Positions 26,171 to 36,073 of a DNA stretch of 64,000 bases are shown here, piece by piece (within the stretch, counting starts at the first letter, position 1; every line of letters starts with the position of its first letter). The notes under the pieces are model-generated. The model saw only the letters and a list, made by a program, of their open reading frames with translations, made no database searches and had not been told where the DNA came from. The DNA is from Brevibacterium iodinum ATCC 49514 (GTDB taxonomy: Bacteria; Actinomycetota; Actinomycetes; Actinomycetales; Brevibacteriaceae), in NCBI RefSeq assembly GCF_900169265.1, contig NZ_FXYX01000001.1, positions 372,001-436,000 of the forward strand, read 5' to 3'. The position numbers and the translations under genes are program-made.

Positions 26171-26244
26171 CCGCCTCGGGCACGCCCCGTTCGACGCACA
26201 CCCCATCCGGCGTTCTCTCCCCAGCACGCGCACAGCTTCGACGG

Positions 26245-27393
26245 CTATTCGACAGCCGGCCCGTCTTCCTCATCGGCGTTCACGGCCAACGGCGGAAGCC
26301 GTGACTGGGCTTCCTCACGAGTGAGTCCTGCGGCCTGCAGCAGGTCGACGGCGACAGTCCGCAGGAGCAGGACCATCGACTCGTCGTGGATGTCCCAATC
26401 GGGCTTCGCTCGCGGATCCAGAGCCCCCGCCGCCTCGGACAGGGCCGCCTCGGCGAGGGAACGGTCGGTGCCGCGGCGCAGAGCGATCTCGAGCTTCTTC
26501 GCACCGTCGGCCAAGGATCCGACGTAGTCGGCGATGACGGGTTTGGCGACGCCGAGCTCGGTGATGCCGACGACGCGGCGGGCGATGACTCGCATGGTCC
26601 GCATCGCGCGGTCGGAGAAGGTGTGGGCACGTGACAGGCGCGTGACTTCGGCCGCATGCCGGCGGGCACGTGCGTTGATCTTCGCGGCTTCGCGGGAGAT
26701 CCGCAGGGATGAGCCCCAGGAGTCGATGATGTCCTGGGTTTCGCGAGCGCGCTCGAGGGCTCGGCCGGCCATCGTCACATCGGCTTCGCGCAGGGCTCGT
26801 TTCATCATCCTGAGGACGGCGTCGACCTCCTCGAGCATGTCTGCGGCCAGGCGCCGCGGGACCTTGCGAGCGTCGCGCGGGATGAGCAGGGCCAGCAGAA
26901 TCGCGCAGACGGATCCGGTGAGAGCGTCGAGGGTGCGCGGGAACGGCATGGTGGTGGCGGTGGCAGGGACCACGACGACGTAGACGGATTGGACGGCGAT
27001 CTGGGTGATGAAGATGCCGCCGGAGTTCAGTATCGTGCCGATCGTCAGGCCGATGATCAGGGTCAGGGCGAGCTGCCAGGTGCCGGAGCCGTATAAATTG
27101 ACGAGTATCTCGCCCACGAGCACCCCGAACGTCGCTCCGATGCCGATCTCGAGAGCGCGGCGCAGGCGACGGTCGACGACGGGGCCGATGCCGACGGCGG
27201 AGGCGACCGCGGCGAGGAACGGATACGGGTGGCCGAGCACGTAGACGCAGAAGGCGTAGGCGGCGGTCGCGGCGATGGGGATCTGGATCAGCTGACCGGA
27301 GTTCACCCACACCCGCTTGAGTCCTAAGCGCAGGCGGTGGGCGACGACGTTGAACCCCCGCCGAGGCAGTTCGCTGACCCGTTTGTCCGCCAT
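26245..27393 (-). CDS. FUSC-family (aromatic acid exporter-like) membrane protein
   Basis: A 382-residue protein with an N-terminal membrane domain of four to six helices (about 25-165: AATAAYAFCVYVL, LGHPYPFLAAVASAVGIGP, LTLIIGLTIGTIL, FITQIAVQSVYVVVV) and a soluble helical C-terminal domain. It matches the FUSC/ArAE exporter group in topology. I use ATG 27393, preceded by AGAGGGG; a further upstream ATG 27447 adds 18 residues. A TATTCT -10 lies upstream near 27432. Substrate unknown. Confidence 0.8.
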   Translation of the reverse strand: MADKRVSELPRRGFNVVAHRLRLGLKRVWVNSGQLIQIPIAATAAYAFCVYVLGHPYPFLAAVASAVGIGPVVDRRLRRALEIGIGATFGVLVGEILVNLYGSGTWQLALTLIIGLTIGTILNSGGIFITQIAVQSVYVVVVPATATTMPFPRTLDALTGSVCAILLALLIPRDARKVPRRLAADMLEEVDAVLRMMKRALREADVTMAGRALERARETQDIIDSWGSSLRISREAAKINARARRHAAEVTRLSRAHTFSDRAMRTMRVIARRVVGITELGVAKPVIADYVGSLADGAKKLEIALRRGTDRSLAEAALSEAAGALDPRAKPDWDIHDESMVLLLRTVAVDLLQAAGLTREEAQSRLPPLAVNADEEDGPAVE

Positions 27394-27478
27394 CAGTCCC
27401 CTCTGCCGTTCGCTGGTGTTGTACTCAGAATACCGGAAATGTGGCATGCTAAAGTCTGTCCGCCGAGGAGGCTAACGA

Positions 27479-30400
27479 ATGACAACGAATCTCACCCGAA
27501 GCGAAGCGCAGAGTCGAACACAGCTGCTCGAGGTCGATTCCTACTCAGTCCATATCGACGTCAGCAACGCCGAAACCGATGCCGACACGTACCTGTCTCG
27601 CACTGTCGTCGACTTCTCCGCTCGCTTCGTCGATTCGACATTCATCGACCTCATCGCCGACTCCGTGACCTCCGTTCTGATCAATGGTGAGAGCCTCTCC
27701 CCTGCCGAGGTCTTCGACGGCGCTCGAGTCACTTTCCCCGTCCGCGCCGGACGCAATTCCCTGACGATCGAGGCACAGGCCCGCTACTCCACTTCGGGCG
27801 AGGGTCTGCACCGGTTCACGGATCCGGCCGACGGCAAGACCTACCTCTATACCCAGTACGAACCCACCGACGCCCGTCGCGTCTTCGCGAATTTCGACCA
27901 GCCCGACCTCAAGGCCGAGTTCATCTTCACGGTCACCGCTCCCGCTCATTTCCAGGTCCTGTCGAACCGGGCCGAGGCGCGGACGGAACCGGCCGATGGT
28001 TCGGCGGGGGCCGCCTCGGCGAACGGATCCGCCTCGACGGGATTCGAGCCTGCGAACGGATCCGCCTCGGCGGCCGCGGTCACCCATTACTTCGAACCGA
28101 CACTCAAGCAGTCGAGCTACATCACCTGCATCACCGCGGGGCCCTACGAGGGGGCGACGGACGAATGGACGGATCCGCGCACCGGGCAGACCGTGCAGCT
28201 GGGCGCGTGGACGCGCGCGAGCCTCGTCGACCACCTCGATGCGGAGGATATCTTCGGCGTCACGAAGGCGGGCCTCGACTTCTTCACCTCCGAATTCGAC
28301 TACCCCTACCCGTGGGGCAAGTACGATCAGATCTTCGTTCCCGAGTACAACCTCGGCGCGATGGAGAACCCCGGCCTGGTGACGTTCACGGACAATCTGA
28401 TCTTCCGGGACAAGGTCACGGACGCGAACTACGAGTCACGCGCCAATGTCATCCTGCACGAGATGGCGCACATGTGGTTCGGCGATCTCGTCACGATGAA
28501 GTGGTGGGATGACCTGTGGCTCAAGGAGTCCTTCGCCGACTTCATGGGCGGGCTCGCGCTGGCCGAGGCGACGCGGTTCACCGATGGGTGGGTGACCTTC
28601 GCGCTGCGCCGCAAGGCGTGGGCGTACACGCAGGACCTGTATCCGACGACGCACCCTATCGTCGCCGACATCCCCGATGTCGAGGCCGCGAAGCTCAACT
28701 TCGATGGCATCACCTATGCCAAGGGCGCATCCGTGCTCAAGCAGCTCGTCGCGTTCGTCGGCCGGAAGGCTTTCTTCGCCGGTTCGCGGCTGTATTTCAG
28801 ACGGTTCGAGTACGGCAACACCGAGTTGGCAGATTTCCTCGAATGCCTCGCCGAGGCGGCTCCCGACCGGGACATCGCGAAGTGGGCGGCCGCGTGGCTG
28901 GGGACGTCGGGAGTCTCGGAGCTGTCCCTGCAGCTCACGACGACAGACGGTTCGTCTGGGTCCGCACCCGGGTCGGCAGGGCCCACGGCCGGGTCGGCAG
29001 GGTCCACAGTCGAGTCGGCCGCGTTCTCGCAGGGTGGGGCCGGAATCGGAGCCGACGGAGATTCTGCCGGTTCCGACGTCGCAGCGCAGAGCTCGGGACG
29101 CGGGAGGCTCGTGGCTTCGAGCTCGGGCGCGAGGCTGCGCAGCCCGGATGCGGGCGGCGACGGTTTCGATGAAGCTGCCGGAGCCGCTCACGAGGCAGGA
29201 TCCGGGTCGAGCGGCAGGGTGGACCCGCCTCGGCGACGGTCCGGTTCGGAACAGGTCACGGGTGCCACGATCACTCAGTCGGATTCTGCCGAGGGCACGG
29301 CACTGCTGCGGCCGCACACGATCGAGATCGCCACGCTCGGGCGGTCCGGGCGGGCGATCGTTCCCCTCGATTCCTTCCGCTTCGAGTTCTCGACCGAGTC
29401 GGCTGACGTCGAGCAGCTGATCGGTTGCAGCGCCGGCGTGATCACTCTGCTCAACTACAACGACCTGGACTATGCCCGGGTGCGCCTCGATCCGGAGTCG
29501 ACGGAGGCGGCGGTCACCTCGGCGTCGCGGATCACGGACCCGCTGTCACGTGCCCTGGTGTGGTCGGCGTTGGACAATGCGGTGCGCGATGGGCTCATGC
29601 CGGTGCAGAAGTACCTCACCGCCTATGCCCGCAGCCTGGGCAAGGAGAGTCATGCCGGGATCATGGCGGGGCTCAGTCAGACCGCTCTGACCTGCATCGA
29701 TCAGCGGGTGGCGGACCGGAATTTCGATGCCGCGATCATGGGGCTTCTGGGAGCGGCGTTGGATGCGTTGGCGGCGGCGAAGGCGGGGTCGGATGCTCAG
29801 CTGCATCTGGCCAATCTCGTGTTGGCGCTGACGTCGCGGACGGCTCGCTGCGCCGCCGGCAGCTCCGCGGTTGCTATGGGACGTGGGTTCGCCAGCCAGA
29901 TCCTCACGGTGCCGGTCGGTGAGGAGATCGACCGGATGTATGCCGGAGCTCCCGGGCAGGCCGGTTCTGCTGGGCAAGCTGGTTCGGCTGGGCAGGCTGG
30001 TTCGGTGAGCCAGTCGGCCGAAGCTTCCGGTGGTGCCCGCACGGGTCGAGGCGCCGAGCATTCGACTGCGACGCTGCCGTTCCGGGGTCTCATCAATGAT
30101 CATGCGCTGCGGTGGAACGCGCTGACGGCGCTCGTATGCCTCGGGTGGGCGGATCAGACGGATATCGCGCGGGAAAATCATTCGGATCCCAGCTCTTCGG
30201 GTCGACTTCACGCCGAGACGGCCAGTGCCGCACTGCCTCTGCCGATCGTCAAGATCCGTGCCTGGGAGGCGATCCGCGAGGCGGGAGCGCTGAGCAATGA
30301 TGTTCTGTCGGCGATCATCGCCGGGTTCATCGCGCCGAGCGCGATGCCGCTCATCGAGGAGTATGTCGATGAGTACTTCGATGGTCTGCTCGGGTTCTGG

Positions 30401-30610
30401 ACGGACAATTCGATTGAGATCGCTCGCCGCCTGGTGCTCGGCCTCTATCCCCGGTGGTCCGTCGACGAGGAGGCTGTGGTCGAGAAGACTGACGCATGGT
30501 TGGCAGCCAACGACGATGCACCCGCGGCTCTGCGCCGACTGGTCATCGAACGTCGCGATGATCTGGCCCGTGCCATCTTCCTGAAATCCACTCAGAGCTC
30601 TCGACACTGA
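27479..30610 (+). CDS. pepN: Aminopeptidase N (M1 family) with three low-complexity inserts
   Basis: Zinc metallopeptidase removing N-terminal residues from peptides. The exopeptidase motif GAMENPG and the zinc site HEMAH (His327, Glu328, His331) with Glu350 exactly 18 residues later are intact. At 1043 residues it is about 180 longer than typical actinobacterial PepN, owing to inserts: about 165-200 (ASANGSAS type), about 490-600 (Gly/Ser/Ala rich) and about 820-860, where GQAGSA repeats. The ERAP1-like C-terminal domain follows. GAGGAGG precedes the ATG. The insert sites fall between domains or in loops, so activity is probably kept. Confidence 0.93.
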   Translation: MTTNLTRSEAQSRTQLLEVDSYSVHIDVSNAETDADTYLSRTVVDFSARFVDSTFIDLIADSVTSVLINGESLSPAEVFDGARVTFPVRAGRNSLTIEAQARYSTSGEGLHRFTDPADGKTYLYTQYEPTDARRVFANFDQPDLKAEFIFTVTAPAHFQVLSNRAEARTEPADGSAGAASANGSASTGFEPANGSASAAAVTHYFEPTLKQSSYITCITAGPYEGATDEWTDPRTGQTVQLGAWTRASLVDHLDAEDIFGVTKAGLDFFTSEFDYPYPWGKYDQIFVPEYNLGAMENPGLVTFTDNLIFRDKVTDANYESRANVILHEMAHMWFGDLVTMKWWDDLWLKESFADFMGGLALAEATRFTDGWVTFALRRKAWAYTQDLYPTTHPIVADIPDVEAAKLNFDGITYAKGASVLKQLVAFVGRKAFFAGSRLYFRRFEYGNTELADFLECLAEAAPDRDIAKWAAAWLGTSGVSELSLQLTTTDGSSGSAPGSAGPTAGSAGSTVESAAFSQGGAGIGADGDSAGSDVAAQSSGRGRLVASSSGARLRSPDAGGDGFDEAAGAAHEAGSGSSGRVDPPRRRSGSEQVTGATITQSDSAEGTALLRPHTIEIATLGRSGRAIVPLDSFRFEFSTESADVEQLIGCSAGVITLLNYNDLDYARVRLDPESTEAAVTSASRITDPLSRALVWSALDNAVRDGLMPVQKYLTAYARSLGKESHAGIMAGLSQTALTCIDQRVADRNFDAAIMGLLGAALDALAAAKAGSDAQLHLANLVLALTSRTARCAAGSSAVAMGRGFASQILTVPVGEEIDRMYAGAPGQAGSAGQAGSAGQAGSVSQSAEASGGARTGRGAEHSTATLPFRGLINDHALRWNALTALVCLGWADQTDIARENHSDPSSSGRLHAETASAALPLPIVKIRAWEAIREAGALSNDVLSAIIAGFIAPSAMPLIEEYVDEYFDGLLGFWTDNSIEIARRLVLGLYPRWSVDEEAVVEKTDAWLAANDDAPAALRRLVIERRDDLARAIFLKSTQSSRH
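29949..30005 (+). repeat. 18-bp coding tandem repeat in pepN
   Basis: Three near-identical 18-base units encode GQAGSA-GQAGSA-GQAGSV around residues 826-843, inside one of the low-complexity inserts. Confidence 0.75.
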
Positions 30611-30803
30611 CCGGAGGTCGTGTCGACCGGGCCGACGGTCGTCTCGACGTGCGAGTATCGGTGCCTCCGGGTCGACGGTCGTCCCGGTCGACTCTGTTCG
30701 ATACCCGCTTCGGCGAGCGCCGCTCCCCTGGCGGGGTTCCTTGGCAATCGCCGTGCTCAGCGAATGTGGCGATGACCCCAGCTGGGGCTCTTCTGAAATC
30801 ACT
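30611..30803. other. Intergenic region after pepN
   Basis: No gene seen. The stretch contains repeated GTCGACGGTCGT-type words near 30626 and 30671 and an ATCGCC/GGCGAT hairpin (30747-30752 with 30768-30773). It reads like a degenerate repeated intergenic element, not coding sequence. Confidence 0.45.
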
Positions 30804-30837
30804 GATGGCCGGTGCCCTCCTCAGGGCACCGGCCATC
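30804..30837. terminator. Terminator between pepN and the NlpC/P60 gene
   Basis: A perfect 15-bp stem (30804-30818 with 30823-30837) and a 4-base loop between convergent genes. Confidence 0.8.
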
Positions 30838-30950
30838 GGTGTGTCGGCTGGTCGTTGAGACCGACTTGGTCAGATCCTGGTTGGAACCGGGACCATCTGC
30901 CTCGACCCGGACCCTTCTGACTCGATCCAGATCAGAGGACGCGGCCCAGT

Positions 30951-32039
30951 TCAGAGGATGCGGCGGGCTCCGGAGAACTCGTTTCCGGTATCCCACTTCT
31001 TCCAGTCGGTGACGTAGACATCTTTCGACGCGTTCGGCGAATGGATCATCTTGCCGTCGCCGACGTACATTCCGACGTGGTGGACCGTTCCCGAGCTGGT
31101 CGAGAAGAACAGCAGGTCTCCGGGCTTGAGGTTCGACGAGGAGACTGCCTTGCCGGCCTTCGCCTGTTCTCCCGAGTCGCGAGGCAGTTCGATGCCGTGG
31201 GCTTTGTAGATGGAGTAGGTGAATCCGGAGCAGTCGAATCCGTAGGCGGAGACTCCGGCCCACAGGTAGCGCAGGCCCTCGAACTGTTTCGCGGTCTTCA
31301 CGAGGTCTTTGCCGCTGGGCTTCTCGGGTTTGTCGCCGACGTCGTAGACATCCACGTCGTCGATGTCGATCCAGGCGGCTCCGCCTCCGGGGAGGGCGAC
31401 GCGGACATCATCGACGTCCTGGGCGATGAGCGGCAGGTCGACGTTGAAGCTGACGTCGGCACCAGTGTCCTTGGTGAATTCGATGCCTTCGAGTTCGCTC
31501 TTGGGCTTCGTGACCACTGCGCGGGGCTGGTCTTCGGCGAGCTTTCCGAAGCGGTCGTTTTCGACCAGCTGCTTCTTGGGCAGCCAACCCGGGTAGCCCT
31601 TCTTGTTCTTCGGGGTCTTCTGGTCGGTCACGGCGACCTTGGCCCAGCTGCCCTTGGTTTCGATGACGGAGACTTCCGAACCGTAGGCTGCCTGGGTCTC
31701 GGTTTTTCCAGTCAGGCCCCGACGCACATCGGTGGATTCGAGGTTCTTGTTCCACTTCTTGAGGTCGACGGGGTGCTGGAGTGCAGGCTTGTCAACCTTG
31801 CGAGGGGCCTTCGGGCCGGTCCACAGTGTCGCGACCGTGACATCGACGTAGGCAGTCTCGCCCTTTTCGATCTTGCCGTCGGTGATTCGTTCGAGTTCTT
31901 GGCCGGGCACGACATCAGCGGAGATGCCGGACGTTTTTGCGGCGTCGGTCGACGACAGATTGCTCGACAGTGCGGGAGCACCGGCGCCGAAAACCAGTCC
32001 GACCCCAAGTGCTGCCGAAACAGCAATTTTGGTACGCAT
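30951..32039 (-). CDS. Secreted NlpC/P60 peptidoglycan hydrolase with SH3-like domains
   Basis: A 362-residue exported protein. The signal peptide is MRTKIAVSAALGVGLVFGAGAPALS, with cleavage near residue 25. One or two SH3b-type domains follow (around 80-160), then a C-terminal NlpC/P60 domain with catalytic Cys in FDCSGFTYSIYK, His in TVHHVGMYVG, and the third polar residue near HSPNAS. Such enzymes cleave D-Glu-DAP bonds in peptidoglycan stems. The start has GAAAGAGAAAT before it and a leader of about 140 bases. It may be the extracellular source of wall peptides for the importer at 46-52 kb; this is inference. Confidence 0.88.
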   Translation of the reverse strand: MRTKIAVSAALGVGLVFGAGAPALSSNLSSTDAAKTSGISADVVPGQELERITDGKIEKGETAYVDVTVATLWTGPKAPRKVDKPALQHPVDLKKWNKNLESTDVRRGLTGKTETQAAYGSEVSVIETKGSWAKVAVTDQKTPKNKKGYPGWLPKKQLVENDRFGKLAEDQPRAVVTKPKSELEGIEFTKDTGADVSFNVDLPLIAQDVDDVRVALPGGGAAWIDIDDVDVYDVGDKPEKPSGKDLVKTAKQFEGLRYLWAGVSAYGFDCSGFTYSIYKAHGIELPRDSGEQAKAGKAVSSSNLKPGDLLFFSTSSGTVHHVGMYVGDGKMIHSPNASKDVYVTDWKKWDTGNEFSGARRIL

Positions 32040-32185
32040 TATTTCTCTTTCGGTCTGCAGGCTCAGGGCCCGCGTGGGGGAAGTCTCCGAAGGTGCGCGA
32101 GCCCATTCGGCGTACAGCATTCGCCTCCGTTTTGACCTCTCCGCAAGGAGCGGCCTCGCCGAAGACGAGGTTCTGCACGGTGTCG

Positions 32186-32213
32186 ATTCTACTGGCTGTC
32201 ACACGACTGTCAG
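32186..32213 (-). promoter_or_regulatory. Promoter of the NlpC/P60 gene
   Basis: On the minus strand, CTGACA (32213-32208), a 16-base spacer and TAGAAT (32191-32186) form a good primary-sigma promoter. The predicted start near 32179 gives a leader of about 140 bases before ATG 32039, unusually long for this window. Confidence 0.65.
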
Positions 32214-32358
32214 CTTTCATGACACTGTGACAGGATAACGCGGACTGGTCGTGGATTGAAGTCCACTTGCCCGAATCGATGCTGAGCTGAGACTTCGGCC
32301 CGGCGGCGATGGCCGATATCTGCCCTGACCGGAACCGGGGGCAGACCTCAGCCAGGTC

Positions 32359-33471
32359 TCACATATCGGTGCCTGCAACAGCGACGCCGGAAGCTCCGGT
32401 GGAGCCGAGGAATTCCGTGGCAAGCAGGTCGATCGTCTGAGTCCGTCCTGGGTCTTCGCGTACGTCTTCGCCTTCCATGGCGCCGGCGATCGGTTGGATC
32501 ATGATCTCATCGACTTCGAAGCGCTCGGCGAGTTCCTCGAGCTGCGAGGACACGGATTTCGTGTCGCCGATGATCCAGTTGCCTGAGAGCTCTTCGCCGA
32601 CCATGCGCTCTTGGTCGGTCATCACCGATCGCACGTCGTCGCCGGCCAGGTGCAGCTTCTCCATCGGTCCGCCGGTGCGCATTCTGGCCATCTGCAGCAT
32701 GAAGGGCTCCGAGCGCAGCCGCGCTTCTTCCTCGGTAGGTGCTGCGACGACATTGGCCGTGACAAAGGTCTGCGGCTGGTCACCATAGGCGCCAGGCGTG
32801 AAGTTGTCTCGGTAGATCTTCATTCCAGTGGTGGCACCCGACGCGAAGTGGTTGGCGAAGACATAGGGCATGCCGAGTTCAGCTGCCAGCCTGGCCGAGT
32901 AACCGGATGAGCCGAGCAGCCACGGCAGCGGCCGCGTTCCCGGAGCTGCCGCGGGAGTCGCCTTGAGCACATGTTCGCGTCCACCGTGAAGCGGAACTCG
33001 CATCCCCTCGGGCCGCATGAGGCTGAGAGTGTCGATCACGTGCTGGGGGAACTGTTCGACGGGATCGATTGCCCGTCCTTCACGGTCGACCATCCGTCCT
33101 TCACCGAGGTGGCCGCGCATTGCCGCCGACGTGATCGGATCCGTCCCCGGTGCACGACCGATTCCCAGATCGATGCGGTCGCCGTAGACAGCGGAGAGCA
33201 GAGCGAACAGCTCTGCGACCGCCAGCGGGGCATGATTGGGAAGCATGACTCCACCGGACCCGAGGCGGATCTGCTGTGTTCCCTGGCCGAGGTGCATGAG
33301 TTCGGGCCCAGGCATCGTCGATGCGATCGAGGGCATGTTGTGGTGCTCTGCGACCCAATAGCGGGTGAATCCGAGCTTGTCGGCCGTGTCGATGATCTGC
33401 TTTGAGGCGGCGAAGGAGTCTGCTGTCGTCTGTCCCGTACGGACAGGAACGAGGTCAAGGATCGAAAGCTT
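32359..33471 (-). CDS. LLM-class flavin-dependent oxidoreductase (luciferase-like)
   Basis: A 370-residue TIM-barrel protein of the luciferase-like monooxygenase family, MsnO8-type. KLSILDLVPVRTG, RYWVAEHHNMPSIAS, GSGGVMLPNHAPLAVAE and DLGIGRAPGTDP are the family hallmarks. It would use FMNH2 or a similar flavin; substrate unknown. ATG 33471 begins the conserved N-terminus; a GTG or ATG seven codons upstream is an alternative. It stands alone. Confidence 0.87.
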   Translation of the reverse strand, partial: KLSILDLVPVRTGQTTADSFAASKQIIDTADKLGFTRYWVAEHHNMPSIASTMPGPELMHLGQGTQQIRLGSGGVMLPNHAPLAVAELFALLSAVYGDRIDLGIGRAPGTDPITSAAMRGHLGEGRMVDREGRAIDPVEQFPQHVIDTLSLMRPEGMRVPLHGGREHVLKATPAAAPGTRPLPWLLGSSGYSARLAAELGMPYVFANHFASGATTGMKIYRDNFTPGAYGDQPQTFVTANVVAAPTEEEARLRSEPFMLQMARMRTGGPMEKLHLAGDDVRSVMTDQERMVGEELSGNWIIGDTKSVSSQLEELAERFEVDEIMIQPIAGAMEGEDVREDPGRTQTIDLLATEFLGSTGASGVAVAGTDM

Positions 33472-33617
33472 CATAACGAGGCAACAGTGCATGTGAGAAG
33501 AACATTCCGTTCTTCGCGGTTCATGCCGCGAATGAACCGCACCATTGTTCTCGGCTACGTGTCCTTCGAATAGAAGTCACACTGCCGGGGTGTGTGTCGG
33601 CTGAACTTAGGTGCTTG

Positions 33618-36017
33618 TCAGCCGAAGAGAGTCTCTCCGATTTCCCGCGCAATGAACCGAGCGTGGAGCACCGGTTCCTGTGCTGGGTCGATGGTCGCCG
33701 CTGGCACCCACGCGGGCCGACCGCCGATGAGCATCCTGCAGTCCCAATCGGTGTAATCAAGCAGGTGGTGATGCGCTGAACAGGCCAAAGTGAGATTGTT
33801 GACGTCGGTCTTGCCGTTCTGCGCCCATGGGACGATATGGTGCGCTTCGCACCAGCCGGGAGGAGTGTCGCATCCGGGGAACGTGCATCCCTGGTCACGG
33901 CTCGCGAGAATTGCCAGCTGTTTCTCTGTGGCCAACCTTCGTTCTGTCGCCAGTGCCAACGATTTCGCTTTCTCGCCCATCAGGTGGAAGAAGACCGATC
34001 CGTTCAGTCCTTCCAGTGCAGCGGAATTGATCGGAAACGGCGCTTCGGCCCCCGTGACACCCTTGCCGGTCTGGTTCGCCAGATCTTCTGCCTTGGCTGT
34101 GACGACCAGTGCGTAGGCCGCTCCGGCCTTGATGCGGTTCATTTCGATGCTGCCGATGACGCTGGAGAAACGTTCGTAGATGCGACGCCGGACACTCGGC
34201 TGCTCAGCGGCCATCGTCACCAGTGAGCCGTCCTGCCTCACCCCGGCTCCCTGCGGGATCTCACCATTCGCGCCGACCTGTGGCGGGGTGAAGTCGAGCG
34301 AGGGGTCGAGACAGTCCGAGCGGTCGCCGCGCAGAACCTCCGCATAGGCGTCGATTACTTCCTGGTCGAGGTCGCTCACACTGGCACTGCCGCTTTCGAC
34401 TGCGGAGCGGGCGTCGTCGGCAGAACGGGTATCATCGGTGGCGCTCGCTCCGTCGATTGGGCGTTCGCCATCCGCGGGAGCGGCATCGATGCCCGCCGCA
34501 TTCGCGCACCTGTCCTCGTCAGACTGAGAATCGGTTTTGATGCGCGAAGTCAGCAAGCCATTGAGAATCCCACCGGTCTCCTCGTCGAGGTGACCTTTGA
34601 GGGTCCACGTTCCGTCCTTCGCCTGGCGCAGGTTGACAGCGAAGCTGTCCCGGTCTGCCGCTTCTTTCGGTTCCTGGCCGTCGGGATCGATCCAGCCCAG
34701 GATCTCTTCGAAGAGTGCATGGATATCGCAGACGCGAACCGCCTGAGCCTTTTCGACGAGCAGACTTTCAGCCTTGATCTTATCGTCCTCCGACACGATC
34801 ACAGGCAGGTTCTTCAAGCATTTGGAGATCGTCGACGCCTGGTTTGCCGAGAGTACTCCTTCACGAAGGGCCGCTGCGAGAATCGGAAACTGCGCCTCGA
34901 TCGATTCCCCGCTGATGCTGGTCCGCTTTCCCAGGCACTCAGCGAGCTGAGTGCGGCGGTAGGCCTCTTGTGCGGAAAGATTGAGGCGATGTTGGACCAG
35001 CGCCTTCGTCGTCTTCGCCCCGTAATCGCGGGGCGTGCCGACACGTTCGAACACGGAGAGCGTCACGACCGATAGGGACTCTGTCAGACGGTTCAAGGTC
35101 TCAAGACCGTCGAGAAGAGTCACCGCATCATCGGGCCCCATGGGCCGGGTGAAGTCGTGGAGCCCGTCGAGCAGGCCCTGCAGAGCGCAGATGCTTTCTG
35201 TGACTTCCGGGGCAGCGTGCTTCAAGTCTGACCAGCGAAACTCGTCGAGCAGAGGATGCGCGTCAGCTTCTGAGTCATGGCGTTCGGCAAGTGCCTTGTG
35301 TCGCTCCGCGCGTTCTGCCTCAGCGATACGTTCAGCTTCTTCCTGCGCCCGCTTCTTCGCCTCGTACCGCTGAACGTGGGCGTTCCACTCCGCTCTTTCA
35401 CGCGCGAGTTCTTCGTCCTCTGCGCGAGCCGGCGGGTTCTTCTTCAGGAACTCCTCACGCTCCGCAGCTCTCTGTGCCTCACGTTCTTCGCGCTTTGCCT
35501 TCATCCACGCGCTTTGGCGTGCTTCGATCTCTTTGATGCATGCCTGGACCTCTGCCTCGGTCTCCGGCATCGTCGTCCTGCTCGACCAGGGCCCCTGCCC
35601 GGCGAGGATATCGCCGTTCGGAAGAGCAGGCACCGCTGCGTCAGCCTCGATAGCGGTTGCTTGACTGCCGTCTCCCGCGGTTACGACGCCGTCGACGACT
35701 GCAGGGCTGCCGTCTTCGACGGCGTCATCCTGTCCGTCACCAGCTTGGTCGGCGACCGCCTCGCCGTCGGCCAGGTTGTCGGCGATCCCGTCGAATCTGT
35801 CGGCGAGAGGATGACCGGTCAGATCGAATCCGGCCTCAGCGAGCAACTCCCGATACGTCGACCTGGAGGAGCCACCGTCGGCAGACCGGGCAGAAGAGCC
35901 GGCTGCAGTTGGAGAGAGGTCACTGGGCGGTGAACCCTGAGGGGGTGGTGCCTGCGAAGCCTTTCCTGCTTCGCGATCATCGTGCTCGTCGTACCTTCGG
36001 TCGGGGATGAGGGCCAT
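33618..36017 (-). CDS. DUF222/HNH-endonuclease-domain protein (13E12 repeat family)
   Basis: A 799-residue protein. Residues about 270-600 form a DUF222 domain (LNLSAQEAYRRTQLAECLG, LREGVLSANQASTISKCL), and the C-terminus holds the HNH motif CTFPGCDTPPGWCEAHHIVPWAQNGKTDVNNLTLACSAHHHLL with its zinc cysteines. A charged Glu/Arg coiled-coil-like stretch (about 150-235) lies between. The family is abundant and often multicopy in actinobacteria, and its role is unresolved; mobile or selfish behaviour has been proposed. The upstream region is strikingly AT rich, unlike its surroundings, which fits transfer. Confidence 0.85.
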   Translation of the reverse strand: MALIPDRRYDEHDDREAGKASQAPPPQGSPPSDLSPTAAGSSARSADGGSSRSTYRELLAEAGFDLTGHPLADRFDGIADNLADGEAVADQAGDGQDDAVEDGSPAVVDGVVTAGDGSQATAIEADAAVPALPNGDILAGQGPWSSRTTMPETEAEVQACIKEIEARQSAWMKAKREEREAQRAAEREEFLKKNPPARAEDEELARERAEWNAHVQRYEAKKRAQEEAERIAEAERAERHKALAERHDSEADAHPLLDEFRWSDLKHAAPEVTESICALQGLLDGLHDFTRPMGPDDAVTLLDGLETLNRLTESLSVVTLSVFERVGTPRDYGAKTTKALVQHRLNLSAQEAYRRTQLAECLGKRTSISGESIEAQFPILAAALREGVLSANQASTISKCLKNLPVIVSEDDKIKAESLLVEKAQAVRVCDIHALFEEILGWIDPDGQEPKEAADRDSFAVNLRQAKDGTWTLKGHLDEETGGILNGLLTSRIKTDSQSDEDRCANAAGIDAAPADGERPIDGASATDDTRSADDARSAVESGSASVSDLDQEVIDAYAEVLRGDRSDCLDPSLDFTPPQVGANGEIPQGAGVRQDGSLVTMAAEQPSVRRRIYERFSSVIGSIEMNRIKAGAAYALVVTAKAEDLANQTGKGVTGAEAPFPINSAALEGLNGSVFFHLMGEKAKSLALATERRLATEKQLAILASRDQGCTFPGCDTPPGWCEAHHIVPWAQNGKTDVNNLTLACSAHHHLLDYTDWDCRMLIGGRPAWVPAATIDPAQEPVLHARFIAREIGETLFG

Positions 36018-36073
36018 CTTCGCTTTATCCGTTCATCATCGTTGATGTCTTCGGCTTGGCTCTATTCTAATCC

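Noticed and set aside
32040..32180. c-di-AMP (ydaO-type) riboswitch before the NlpC/P60 gene
   Set aside because: The leader is long and contains ACGGAGG and GCCGAAT, which recall ydaO, but they occur in the wrong order and the other conserved blocks are missing.
33618..36017. Insertion sequence or homing element around the HNH gene
   Set aside because: An HNH domain and AT-rich flank are suggestive, but no target duplication, transposase or intron structure was found.
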